Source: Planctomycetota bacterium
GTDB taxonomy: Bacteria > Planctomycetota > JAPUJT01
DNA length: 38,407 nucleotides
Direction: 5' to 3'
Assembly: GCA_027296055.1 (NCBI GenBank)
Contig: JAPUJT010000118.1
Coordinates: 1 to 38,407, forward strand
In this document: piece after piece, positions 27,472 to 35,473 of the stretch
Numbering within the stretch: position 1 is the stretch's first letter
Layout: each line of letters starts with the position of its first letter
The notes under the pieces: model-generated
Database searches by the model: none
The model's input: the letters and a program-made list of their open reading frames with translations, nothing else
What the model was told of the DNA's origin: nothing
Translations under genes and position numbers: made by a program

Positions 27472-28938
27472 ATGGCGGAAGATCTCCTCTCGGCGATCCA
27501 GATCTCGGAGAAGGTCCGGCAGGGGCTGATCCGGGCGGAGGATGTGACCGTCGCTGCGATTCAGCGCATCGACGCCCTCGATCCGGACCTCCACGCCTTC
27601 CTTCATATCGATCGCGAGGACTCCCTCTCCACGGCCCGCGAGATCGACAAGCGGGTTGCCCACGGAGAGGATCCGGGACCCCTGTCGGGTGTACCGATCG
27701 CGATCAAGGACAACATCTGTGTCGCCGGAATGCCCGCCACCGCCGGTTCGCGCATCCTGGAAGAATACGTCCCCCCGTATGACGCGACCGTCGTGGAGCG
27801 GATACGCGCCGCCGGCGGGATCGTCATCGGAAAGACGAATCTGGACGAGTTCGCGATGGGCTCCTCGTGCGAATACTCGGCCTATGGGCCGGTCCGGAAC
27901 CCCTGGGATCGAGAGAGAGTCCCTGGGGGGTCGAGCGGGGGCTCGGCCGCCGCCGTGGCGTCGGGCATGGTCCCGATCGCCCTCGGCTCCGACACGGGCG
28001 GCTCGATTCGACAGCCGGCCTCGCTCTGCGGGATCGTCGGGTTGAAGCCGACCTACGGGCGCGTCTCGCGGTACGGCCTGATCGCCTTCGCCTCCTCCCT
28101 CGATCAGATCGGTTCGATGGCCCGAAACGTCGACGACGCGGCGCTGCTCCTGGGCGTGATCGCGGGACGCGACGCCAAGGACTCGACCTCTTCGGGCGAG
28201 CCGACGCCACGTTTCCTGAGCGGGAGCGGGAACCACGGAAAAGGGATCAAGGTTGGACTCCCCGTGGAGTATCTGGAAGGCGTCGATCCGCAGATCGAAT
28301 CCAAGGTGCGGGAAGCGGTCACGGTCCTGGAGAGATCGGGGGTCGAAGTCCGCGAGATCCGACTCCCCAGAACGCCTTACGCCCTTCCCTGCTACTATCT
28401 GATCTGCACGGCGGAGGCATCTTCCAATCTAGCTCGATACGACGGAGTGCATTACGGAATCCGGGCCGAAGCTTCCGGAGGCATGATCGGGATGTACTCC
28501 GCCACCCGTGAGCAGGGTTTCGGCGCGGAGGTGAAGCTCCGTATCCTCCTCGGGACCTTCGTCCTCTCCGCCGGCTTCTACGACGCCTATTACAAGAATG
28601 CTACACGAGTTCGGACCCAGATCCGCGACGAGTTCGATAGAGCCTTCCAGGAAGTGGACGCGATTATCGGCCCCACCTCTCCCATCACCGCGTTCAAGAT
28701 CGGAGAGAAGATGGGGGATCCGATCCAGATGTACCAGTGTGACGTCCTGACCGTGGCAGCCAATCTCGCCGGTCTCCCCGCCATCTCGGTGCCATGCGGG
28801 CTTGCGGATGGGCTCCCGGCCGGGTTTCAGGTGGTGGGGAAGCCGTTCGCTGAGCGGGACGTCTTGAGGCTGGGGATGATCGTCGAGGAGGGGATCTCGT
28901 TCCCTCCGGGTCCACAAGGGATGGGGGTGCCCGGATGA
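27472..28938 (+). CDS. gatA: Aspartyl/glutamyl-tRNA amidotransferase subunit A
   Basis: GatA is the amidase that frees ammonia from glutamine for transfer to Glu-tRNA(Gln) or Asp-tRNA(Asn); 488 residues. The Ser-cisSer-Lys triad is intact: Lys79 (AIKDN), Ser154 (PGGSSGGS) and Ser178 (SDTGGSIRQPAS), the same numbers as in the S. aureus enzyme. Other typical segments are GKTNLDEFAMGSS and GLKPTYGRVSRYG. The ATG at 27472 was chosen. The end overlaps gatB by four bases (ATGA), so the two subunits are coupled. Confidence 0.98.
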   Translation: MAEDLLSAIQISEKVRQGLIRAEDVTVAAIQRIDALDPDLHAFLHIDREDSLSTAREIDKRVAHGEDPGPLSGVPIAIKDNICVAGMPATAGSRILEEYVPPYDATVVERIRAAGGIVIGKTNLDEFAMGSSCEYSAYGPVRNPWDRERVPGGSSGGSAAAVASGMVPIALGSDTGGSIRQPASLCGIVGLKPTYGRVSRYGLIAFASSLDQIGSMARNVDDAALLLGVIAGRDAKDSTSSGEPTPRFLSGSGNHGKGIKVGLPVEYLEGVDPQIESKVREAVTVLERSGVEVREIRLPRTPYALPCYYLICTAEASSNLARYDGVHYGIRAEASGGMIGMYSATREQGFGAEVKLRILLGTFVLSAGFYDAYYKNATRVRTQIRDEFDRAFQEVDAIIGPTSPITAFKIGEKMGDPIQMYQCDVLTVAANLAGLPAISVPCGLADGLPAGFQVVGKPFAERDVLRLGMIVEEGISFPPGPQGMGVPG

Positions 28939-30365
28939 CTTACGAGACCGTCATCGGCATGGAAGTTCACGCCCAGCTCCTGACCGACTCGAAGCTCTTT
29001 TGCGCTTGCTCGGTTGCCTTCGGAGGAGCGGAGAATAGCCAGACCTGTCCGATCTGTCTGGGGCACCCCGGCGTGCTGCCCGTGTTGAACCAGAAGGCGT
29101 TCGATCTGGCCCTCCGGGCCGCGATCGCCCTGGACTGCAAGATCTCGCCGCAGATGTCCTTCGACCGAAAGAACTACTATTACCCGGACCTGCCCAAGAA
29201 CTATCAGATCTCGCAGGAACACCAGACCCTGGGCACCGATGGTCATCTGGATTTCGAGGTAGCGGGGCAATTGCGCCGGATACGGATCCACAACGTTCAC
29301 CTCGAAGAGGACGCGGGGAGGCTCCTCCATCCGGAAGGGCTAGACCATAGCCTTGTCGATCTGAATCGCGCCGGGACTCCGCTCCTGGAGATCGTGACGC
29401 AGCCCGACATGAGTAGCGTCGAGGAGGCCGACGCCTACATGCAAGCGCTCCGAGCACTCCTGCTCTACATCGAGGTTTCGGACTGCCGCATGGAGCAAGG
29501 TTCGCTACGCTTCGAGGCGAGCATCTCCTTGCGGCCGGAAGGGGAGACGGCCCTGGGCAGCCGTGTGGAGGTAAAGAACCTCAACTCGATGCGTTTCGTG
29601 CGGAAGGCGATCGGTTACGAGATCGGACGGCAAGCGGACCTGCTCTCCAGTGGAGGGCGCGTCGAGATGGAGACGCGACTTTGGGACGATGCAGGGGATC
29701 GGAGCCAGAGGATGCGATCCAAGGAAAAGGCCCACGACTACCGATACTTCCCCGAGCCGGACCTTCCCCCCTTTCCCATACCCGCGGAGCGCGTGAAGGA
29801 GATACGGGCCTCCCTTCCCGAACTCCCGCTGGCCAGGATGCAGCGATTCAGACGCGAGCATGGGATCTCTGCCTACGACGCGGGCGTCCTCGTCACCGAT
29901 CCCGCGCTGGCCTCCTACTTCGAGGAGCTGATCGGGATCGGCGTCTCGCCCAAAGGGGCCAGCAACTGGACGACGAACGAAGTCCTGTCTGCGTTGAAGG
30001 AGGAGGGCGTCGCGATGAAAGACTTCTCTCTCCGCGCCCCGGCCCTCGCCGAGCTGATCCGGCTGGTGGAGAGCGGGGCCCTGAACGTCCCTCGAGCGCG
30101 GGAGACGTTCCTGGAGATGCGCAAGACGGGCTCGAGCGCCGCGACGATCGTCGAGGAGAAAGGGCTCAGCCAGGTCTCGGGCAGGGATGAAATCCAGGGT
30201 CTCGTGGAGAAGGCGTTCGTCGCTCTCCCCCGAGCAGTCGACGATCTTCGACGAGGAAAGGAAAAGGCGAGAGGAGCGCTCGTCGGCTTCGTGATGCGCG
30301 AGAGCAAGGGGAAGGCCAACCCCGCTGTGGTCAACCAGATCATCGATTCGCTCCTCCACCCATGA
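28935..30365 (+). CDS. gatB: Aspartyl/glutamyl-tRNA amidotransferase subunit B
   Basis: GatB binds the misacylated tRNA, activates it with ATP and receives ammonia from GatA; 476 residues. The zinc site is Cys23, Cys25, Cys38 and Cys41 (CAC...CPIC). Conserved parts are GMEVHAQLLT, CLGHPGVLPVLN, FDRKNYYYPDLPKNYQISQ and DYRYFPEPDLPP. The C-terminal YqeY-like tRNA-binding part covers about residues 330-476. The start ATG overlaps the gatA stop. The next gene begins 13 bp downstream. Confidence 0.98.
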   Translation: MTYETVIGMEVHAQLLTDSKLFCACSVAFGGAENSQTCPICLGHPGVLPVLNQKAFDLALRAAIALDCKISPQMSFDRKNYYYPDLPKNYQISQEHQTLGTDGHLDFEVAGQLRRIRIHNVHLEEDAGRLLHPEGLDHSLVDLNRAGTPLLEIVTQPDMSSVEEADAYMQALRALLLYIEVSDCRMEQGSLRFEASISLRPEGETALGSRVEVKNLNSMRFVRKAIGYEIGRQADLLSSGGRVEMETRLWDDAGDRSQRMRSKEKAHDYRYFPEPDLPPFPIPAERVKEIRASLPELPLARMQRFRREHGISAYDAGVLVTDPALASYFEELIGIGVSPKGASNWTTNEVLSALKEEGVAMKDFSLRAPALAELIRLVESGALNVPRARETFLEMRKTGSSAATIVEEKGLSQVSGRDEIQGLVEKAFVALPRAVDDLRRGKEKARGALVGFVMRESKGKANPAVVNQIIDSLLHP

Positions 30366-30378
30366 TGGACGGGCGAGG

Positions 30379-31494
30379 ATGGAGTGCGCCCGGAAAACGA
30401 TGTTGAAATTCCCTCTCTGGTGCCCTGCGTGCGGAAGACACGCGCACTATGCGCCCGGCGTAGCGGCGTGCGAGTGCTCGGCCGCCTTCGACCCGGGGGT
30501 GGCGCCCCGAGGGACGGATGGAAACCCCGGGGACGGCATCTGGAGACATCGAGATGCCGTCGGGTCCCTCCCTCGTGAAATCTCCATCGGTGAGGGAGCC
30601 ACGCCAATGGTTCCGATCGATCATGGAGGCCAGAAGATCCATCTCAAGCTCGAGTTTCTCTCGCCGACCGGATCCTACAAGGACCGGGGGGCCGCCTACA
30701 GCCTGAGCCTGCTGGCCAGCCTGGGGGCGGAATCCGTCACCGAGGATTCGTCGGGAAACGCGGGAGCGGCATACGCGGCCTTCGCCGCTGCGCTCGGTTT
30801 GCGGTGCACCGTCTTCGTGCCGCGGGGAGCTCCCCCTCAGAAGATCGAGGCCATCCGCCGCTACGGGGCAACGATCCATGAGGTGGCGGAGGGTCGTGAG
30901 GCGGCCCACAGGCTCGCTCGATCCCGCGCGGACTATGCGGGTCATTCCTGGGCTGCACCCTTCCTTACCGGCGTCGGGACCCTGGCCGACGAGATCGTGG
31001 AGCAATGTGGCGGGAAGGCGCCGGGCGAGATCATATTCCCCGTAGGCCAGGGAGGATTGCTGTACGCCGTCCACCTTGGATTCCGGCGCTTGCTGGCGAG
31101 AGGGAGGATCAGGTCGCTGCCGGCGCTGACCGGCGTACAGGCCCAGAACTGCGCTCCACTCTACTGGGCGGCTCACCTCGCCGCAGGCGCCTTGCCGAGG
31201 ATCAGGCCGAAGCTGACAGCGGCCGATGCCGCCGCGATCGAGCGTCCTGTGAGGTGGATGCGAGTCTTGCAGGCCGTCGCGGAATCCGGTGGCCAATGGC
31301 TCACCGTAGGGGAAGAGGAAATTTCGGTCGCGCGAGACTCGCTGCTCGAGATGGGCTACGACGTGGAGCCCACGTCGGCCCTCCCGTGGGCCATCGCACT
31401 CCGGCGCATCAGAACGAAGGAGGGGCTCAAGCCTTACACCGTGATTCCCCTGACAGGTTCCGGATGGAAGTCCCGGGGTGCAAAATCTGCTTGA
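30379..31494 (+). CDS. Threonine-synthase-like PLP enzyme
   Basis: This is a fold-type II pyridoxal-phosphate enzyme of 371 residues, most like threonine synthase (homoserine phosphate to threonine). The PLP lysine is Lys101 in PTGSYKDRG, and the substrate loop is EDSSGNAGA. FPVGQGGLL is the phosphate-binding glycine loop. A small N-terminal zinc-ribbon-like part has Cys15, Cys18, Cys31 and Cys33. ATG 30379 and ATG 30400 are both possible, and neither has a clear ribosome site. Related lyases share the same motifs, so the substrate is not proven. It follows gatB closely and may be in its operon. Its stop lies within the next promoter. Confidence 0.75.
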   Translation: MECARKTMLKFPLWCPACGRHAHYAPGVAACECSAAFDPGVAPRGTDGNPGDGIWRHRDAVGSLPREISIGEGATPMVPIDHGGQKIHLKLEFLSPTGSYKDRGAAYSLSLLASLGAESVTEDSSGNAGAAYAAFAAALGLRCTVFVPRGAPPQKIEAIRRYGATIHEVAEGREAAHRLARSRADYAGHSWAAPFLTGVGTLADEIVEQCGGKAPGEIIFPVGQGGLLYAVHLGFRRLLARGRIRSLPALTGVQAQNCAPLYWAAHLAAGALPRIRPKLTAADAAAIERPVRWMRVLQAVAESGGQWLTVGEEEISVARDSLLEMGYDVEPTSALPWAIALRRIRTKEGLKPYTVIPLTGSGWKSRGAKSA

Positions 31495-31519
31495 ACCGCT
31501 CAAAAGCCGCTGCTATACT
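31491..31519 (+). promoter_or_regulatory. Promoter of the FHA gene, extended -10
   Basis: TTGAAC (31491-31496) and TATACT (31514-31519) are 17 bp apart, and TG at 31511-31512 makes an extended -10 (TGCTATACT). The -35 overlaps the stop codon of the upstream PLP-enzyme gene. Transcription would start near 31526, leaving about 40 nt before the FHA ATG, with GGGAGGAATAGGG as ribosome site. Confidence 0.7.
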
Positions 31520-31565
31520 CCGCGCTCCACTCAGGATCTTGGCTACACGGGAGGAATAGGGACTC

Positions 31566-32291
31566 ATGTTCAAGCTGACGGTCTTCCTTGCCGGTCAGAA
31601 GATCCAGAATTTCGACTTCAAGGAAAAGCAATTCGTCACGATCGGCAGGGAGAAGGGGTGTGAGGTCCACATCGACAATATCGGAGTCTCGAGAAAGCAC
31701 TGCCAGATCGAAAAAAAGGAGCGAATCTACGTCCTCCGTGACCTGAACAGCGGCAACGGAACCTTCGTCAGCGGCCGGCGCGTGACGACCTACAACTTGA
31801 ACAGCGGCGACGAGATCATGCTGGGCAAGTATACGGTCCTGTTTGAGCGCCCCGAGGGGGACGATGAGGGGACCGACGTGCTGATGAAGCCGAAGGAGTC
31901 TGCCGCCGGCGCCCCACAGGTCGGGGCCACGCTCCAGATGGACGCCGGTCAGGTCGAGGCGATGCAGAGGCAGCGCGCGACGAGGGTCCGGGCCCATCTT
32001 CTCGCTGTGGGTACGCCGGGGGCGAAACCGACATTCCTGGATCGCAGCCTTTACGTCATAGGCAAGGCCGACTCCGCGAACATCAAAGCTACCGGCTGGC
32101 GGGTGGCTCCCAAGCACGCTATTCTCTTTCGGGATGAGGCGGGTTTCCAGATCCTCCACGTCTCCGCCAAGGGGCCGACGCTCGTCAACAACCGCCCTGT
32201 CGAGCAGCAAAGGCTGAGGGACGGCGATGTCATCCAGATATCCGGCCATAAATTCCAGTTCATGTCCCCCCAGGGGTCGCAGAAGCGCTGA
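31566..32291 (+). CDS. Protein with two FHA domains
   Basis: This cytoplasmic protein of 241 residues has two forkhead-associated domains, modules that bind phosphothreonine peptides. The first (about 1-95) has all key residues: Gly27-Arg28, Ser42-Arg43, His45, and Asn61 to Gly65 (NSGNGTF). The second (about 140-235) is degenerate: Arg is Lys167 in IGKADS, and the Ser of the SxxH motif is Ala181 (APKH). The linker 96-139 is acidic and then Gln/Arg-rich, with Thr103 and Thr122 (GATLQMD) as possible phosphosites. No catalytic domain or membrane segment is seen. It has its own promoter and precedes the VWA gene, but its partner kinase is not in the window. Confidence 0.85.
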   Translation: MFKLTVFLAGQKIQNFDFKEKQFVTIGREKGCEVHIDNIGVSRKHCQIEKKERIYVLRDLNSGNGTFVSGRRVTTYNLNSGDEIMLGKYTVLFERPEGDDEGTDVLMKPKESAAGAPQVGATLQMDAGQVEAMQRQRATRVRAHLLAVGTPGAKPTFLDRSLYVIGKADSANIKATGWRVAPKHAILFRDEAGFQILHVSAKGPTLVNNRPVEQQRLRDGDVIQISGHKFQFMSPQGSQKR

Positions 32292-32360
32292 GTTCGTCCG
32301 CAAGGCGCACCCCGTCCATCCCGTCTATAATCCAGACGACTGCTTCATGAGGTATCGAAT

Positions 32361-33728
32361 ATGAAGATCAGTACGGCCGCGCTCCTGATGGGAATCATCA
32401 CCCTCCTCTCCTGCCCCTCCGCCCTGGCGCAGGATGGAGAGCCCAGCTTCGGAGAGTTGAAGTCCAGATTGAAGAAGAGTCTCCAGGCGGGCGACGCCAA
32501 CAAAGCGACGGGCACCATCGTCAGACTGGCGGAGCTCAACACCAAGAAGGCGGTGGTATTCATTATCAACGTGGGTCTTCGCGTGGACAAGTACACGACC
32601 CTGAACGAGCATGGCAAGATGCTCATCTTCCTCGCCGCACGGCAGGAGCTGCCCAAGGTGACGGATGAGAAGGCGCGGGAATTCCTGTTCCAGGAGGCGA
32701 AGAGGCTGAAGCGCGCGCGGGATGCGGACAAGAAGGTCTTCTTGACCGAGATCATCGGCCACATGAAGGGTCCCGATTCGGAGATGGCCCTGATCCCCCT
32801 CCTGGGGCAGTTCAAGTTCGATCGGGTCCAGCTGGAGGCTATGCAGGCCCTGGCGAGACGCCGCAGTCCCTTGGCGGTGGACCCGCTGATCCACATCCTT
32901 GAGAGGAAGGAAAAGAACAAGGACGAGATCTGGAGGGCGGCCGGCCAGGCCCTGATCGAGATCACGGGGTATAGCATGAAGACGGCGGCCGACTGGAAGA
33001 ACTTCTGGGCCGTGCGAAAGGAGAACTGGAATCCGGAAAAGCACCGGGGCGACGAGAAGGGCAGCGGATTCAAGACGAAGGAGAAGGGGGTCCCGACCTT
33101 CTTCGACGCGGAGATTCTCTACAAGCGGGTCCTCTTCGTGATCGACATCTCCAAGAGCATGCACATCAAGGACCCCGTCACGGGCGGGGAGCAGCCGCGG
33201 CGCAAGCCGGGCGACAAGGAGACGGGCGGGGCCTGCCCCGTCTGCGGGGACCGGCACCGCGGGATCGGCCTCCCGCAGACGCGGATGCGGGTGGAGCGAG
33301 TCAAGCGAGAGCTCGCGAGGCTCATCCAGAGTCTCCCCGACGACGTGAAATTCAACATCCTCGCCTTCTCGACGGATGTCTTCGCCTGGAAGCCGGGATC
33401 GGAGCTGATCCCGGCGTCAGAGCAGAATCTGATCAAGGCGGTCCGGTGGGTCGAGGGACTGACGTTTGAGCATTACACGTCGACCGACTGGGCCCTCGAG
33501 CAAGCGTTCGCCCATCGGGAGGCCAACGCGATCCTCCTCCTTTCCGACGGGGGACCCTACCGCGATCACGCGCCGATTCCGCCGCAGCCCATCTTCGACA
33601 TGGTCGCCCTCCAGAACAAGACCAGGAAGGTGATCATAGACACCTTCGGTTTCAGTGAAGATGCCGACAAGGTGTTTCTCAAGAAGCTCGCCAAAGACAA
33701 TGGCGGTACGTTCAAAGCTATCAACTGA
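32361..33728 (+). CDS. Secreted protein with HEAT-like helices and a VWA domain
   Basis: This protein of 455 residues starts with a signal peptide (hydrophobic 6-19, likely cut after ALA at 23). A lipobox-like LLSC at 15-18 is a weaker alternative. Residues about 30-205 are helical and look HEAT-like (EMALIPLLGQFKFDRVQLEAMQALARRR). A tryptophan-rich DWKNFWAVRKENWNP link follows. The VWA domain (about 254-455) has an intact MIDAS start, Asp262-x-Ser264-x-Ser266, plus Thr375 and Asp396 (LLLSDGG). An insert after the MIDAS holds CPVCGDRH (292-299). It probably binds a protein or surface ligand outside the cytoplasm. A TATAAT at 32326-32331 lies upstream without a clear -35. Confidence 0.8.
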   Translation: MKISTAALLMGIITLLSCPSALAQDGEPSFGELKSRLKKSLQAGDANKATGTIVRLAELNTKKAVVFIINVGLRVDKYTTLNEHGKMLIFLAARQELPKVTDEKAREFLFQEAKRLKRARDADKKVFLTEIIGHMKGPDSEMALIPLLGQFKFDRVQLEAMQALARRRSPLAVDPLIHILERKEKNKDEIWRAAGQALIEITGYSMKTAADWKNFWAVRKENWNPEKHRGDEKGSGFKTKEKGVPTFFDAEILYKRVLFVIDISKSMHIKDPVTGGEQPRRKPGDKETGGACPVCGDRHRGIGLPQTRMRVERVKRELARLIQSLPDDVKFNILAFSTDVFAWKPGSELIPASEQNLIKAVRWVEGLTFEHYTSTDWALEQAFAHREANAILLLSDGGPYRDHAPIPPQPIFDMVALQNKTRKVIIDTFGFSEDADKVFLKKLAKDNGGTFKAIN

Positions 33729-34550
33729 TCAGGGGGTCCAGGTGCCGCGGAAGGATTCTTGCGCGGGGCCTTCCATGTAGACATCTCCCGCCTCCGGCCA
33801 CTCGATCTGGAGGTCTCCCCCAGGAAGGCGCACCTTCGCACTCCGTCCGGTTCGTCCGGTGAGGACGGCGGCGACGACAGCGGCGCAGGCTCCGGTGCCG
33901 CAGGCCTGCGTCTCCTGGCTTCCTCGCTCCCAGACTCGCAGCTTGATCTCGGACGGTGAGACGACCTGAGCGAAGCCCACATTCGTTCGCTTGGGGAAGA
34001 TCGGGTGGTGTTCCAGCAGGGGACCAACCCTGGAGACGTCCGCGCTCTCGAGATCATCCACGAACAACACGCAGTGCGGGTTTCCCATCGAAACGCACGT
34101 CGCCTCGAAGGTCTCCCCGCCCGCCTCGAGCGGCACGGAGATGGCTTTCCCCTTCCCCCCGCCCATCGGAATCTCGGACCGCTCCAGGCCAGGCTTACCC
34201 ATGCCGACACGCGCCGACAGGACCCGTCCGTTCTCGGCGCGGATGTCGATCTCGAGGATGCCGCGGCCGGTCTCGACTCTCATGTGCGGCTTCTTGACTC
34301 CCCCCTCCTCGTAGAGAAGCTTGGCGACGCAGCGGAGCCCGTTGCCGCACATCTCGGCCTCGCCACCGTCGGCGTTGAACATCCGCATGCGCGCATCGGC
34401 CACCTTCGAGGGGAGGATCAGTATCAGACCATCTCCCCCCACGCCTCGGTGCCGGTCCGAGATCAGCCTGGCGATCTCGTCCGGCCGGTCCACCTCCTCT
34501 CGCACGAAGACGTAATCGTTGCCACAGCCGTGCATCTTGACGAAGTCCAT
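33729..34550 (-). CDS. dapF: Diaminopimelate epimerase
   Basis: DapF converts LL- to meso-diaminopimelate for lysine and peptidoglycan; 273 residues. The two catalytic cysteines are Cys68 (EMCGNGLRC) and Cys217 (QACGTGACA). Other typical parts are KMHGCGNDYVF and MGNPHCVLFVDD. The ATG at 34550 is 3 bp after the dapA stop, with a TGAGGA ribosome site, so the two are co-translated. Its stop codon is directly beside the stop of the opposing VWA gene, both inside TGATCA. Confidence 0.97.
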   Translation of the reverse strand: MDFVKMHGCGNDYVFVREEVDRPDEIARLISDRHRGVGGDGLILILPSKVADARMRMFNADGGEAEMCGNGLRCVAKLLYEEGGVKKPHMRVETGRGILEIDIRAENGRVLSARVGMGKPGLERSEIPMGGGKGKAISVPLEAGGETFEATCVSMGNPHCVLFVDDLESADVSRVGPLLEHHPIFPKRTNVGFAQVVSPSEIKLRVWERGSQETQACGTGACAAVVAAVLTGRTGRSAKVRLPGGDLQIEWPEAGDVYMEGPAQESFRGTWTP

Positions 34551-34553
34551 TCC

Positions 34554-35441
34554 TCAGTCCTTGAGAATGTCGCCGTGCAGATCCATATACTCCCGAACCT
34601 TCTTGCTGCTCTCCTCCGAGAGTGGGGCGAGCGGCAGCCTCACGTCGGCAGGGCAGATTCCCATCAGGGACATCGCCGCTTTGACGGGCACTGGACTCGT
34701 CTCGATGAAAAGGAGCTTCACGAGGGAGGCGAGACTGCGATGGATCCCCAGCGCCGCCTCGCGATCGCCGTCGGCGTACGATTTGCACATCCGCGCAACG
34801 TGACCCGGCTCGACGTTGGAGACGACGGAGATCACTCCCGAGCCTCCCAGACAGAGGATCGGATACGTCAGCGCATCATCCCCGGACAGGACGGGGAACC
34901 CTCCGGCAATGATCTGCTCGATCTGTCCGAGGTTACCGCTGGCTTCCTTGATCGCCTTGATGTTGGGCACGTCCTTGGCGAGGCGGAGCACCGTCTGGGG
35001 GAGCAAATTGACGCCAGTGCGGCTAGGGACGTTGTAGAGGATGATCGGTAGATCCACCTCATCCGCCACTCTTCGGTAGAACCGGTAGAGTCCCTCCTGA
35101 CCGGGACGGTTGTAGTAGGGCGTGACGATGAGCGCTCCGTCCGCCTTCATCTCGGCCGCGGCCCGGGTCGCACTGATCGTCCGATCGATGTTGTTGCTCC
35201 CCGTCCCCACCACGACCGGGACGCGACCGCCGGAATACTCGATCACCCTCTGCGCCACATGGGCATGCTCTTCCTCCGAGAGGGCCGGGGCCTCTCCCGT
35301 CGTGCCGCAGGCGACGAGCCCGTCGATCTTGCCCCGCTCGATCTGGAAGCGTATGAGATCTTTCAGGCAGATATCGTTGATCTTCTCCGGCTTCCCGTCC
35401 TCGAACGGAGTGACCAGCGCCGTCCATGCCCCCTCGAACAT
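34554..35441 (-). CDS. dapA: 4-hydroxy-tetrahydrodipicolinate synthase
   Basis: DapA condenses pyruvate with aspartate semialdehyde, the first step of the diaminopimelate/lysine branch; 295 residues, a TIM barrel. The Schiff-base lysine is Lys165 (KAIKEASG). The other active-site residues are Thr47-Thr48 (GTTGE), Tyr136 (ILYNVPSRTG) and Arg141. The start is ATG at 35441 with a strong AGGGAGGTGA site. It is the middle gene of glmM-dapA-dapF, 32 bp after glmM, which groups it with cell-wall precursor supply. Confidence 0.97.
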   Translation of the reverse strand: MFEGAWTALVTPFEDGKPEKINDICLKDLIRFQIERGKIDGLVACGTTGEAPALSEEEHAHVAQRVIEYSGGRVPVVVGTGSNNIDRTISATRAAAEMKADGALIVTPYYNRPGQEGLYRFYRRVADEVDLPIILYNVPSRTGVNLLPQTVLRLAKDVPNIKAIKEASGNLGQIEQIIAGGFPVLSGDDALTYPILCLGGSGVISVVSNVEPGHVARMCKSYADGDREAALGIHRSLASLVKLLFIETSPVPVKAAMSLMGICPADVRLPLAPLSEESSKKVREYMDLHGDILKD

Positions 35442-35473
35442 CGCTCACCTCCCTCTGCCTTACCGCCACGACC

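Noticed and set aside
32326..32331. TATAAT before the VWA gene as a separate promoter.
   Set aside because: No -35-like hexamer at 16-18 bp and no extended -10; mentioned with the gene but not listed as a promoter.
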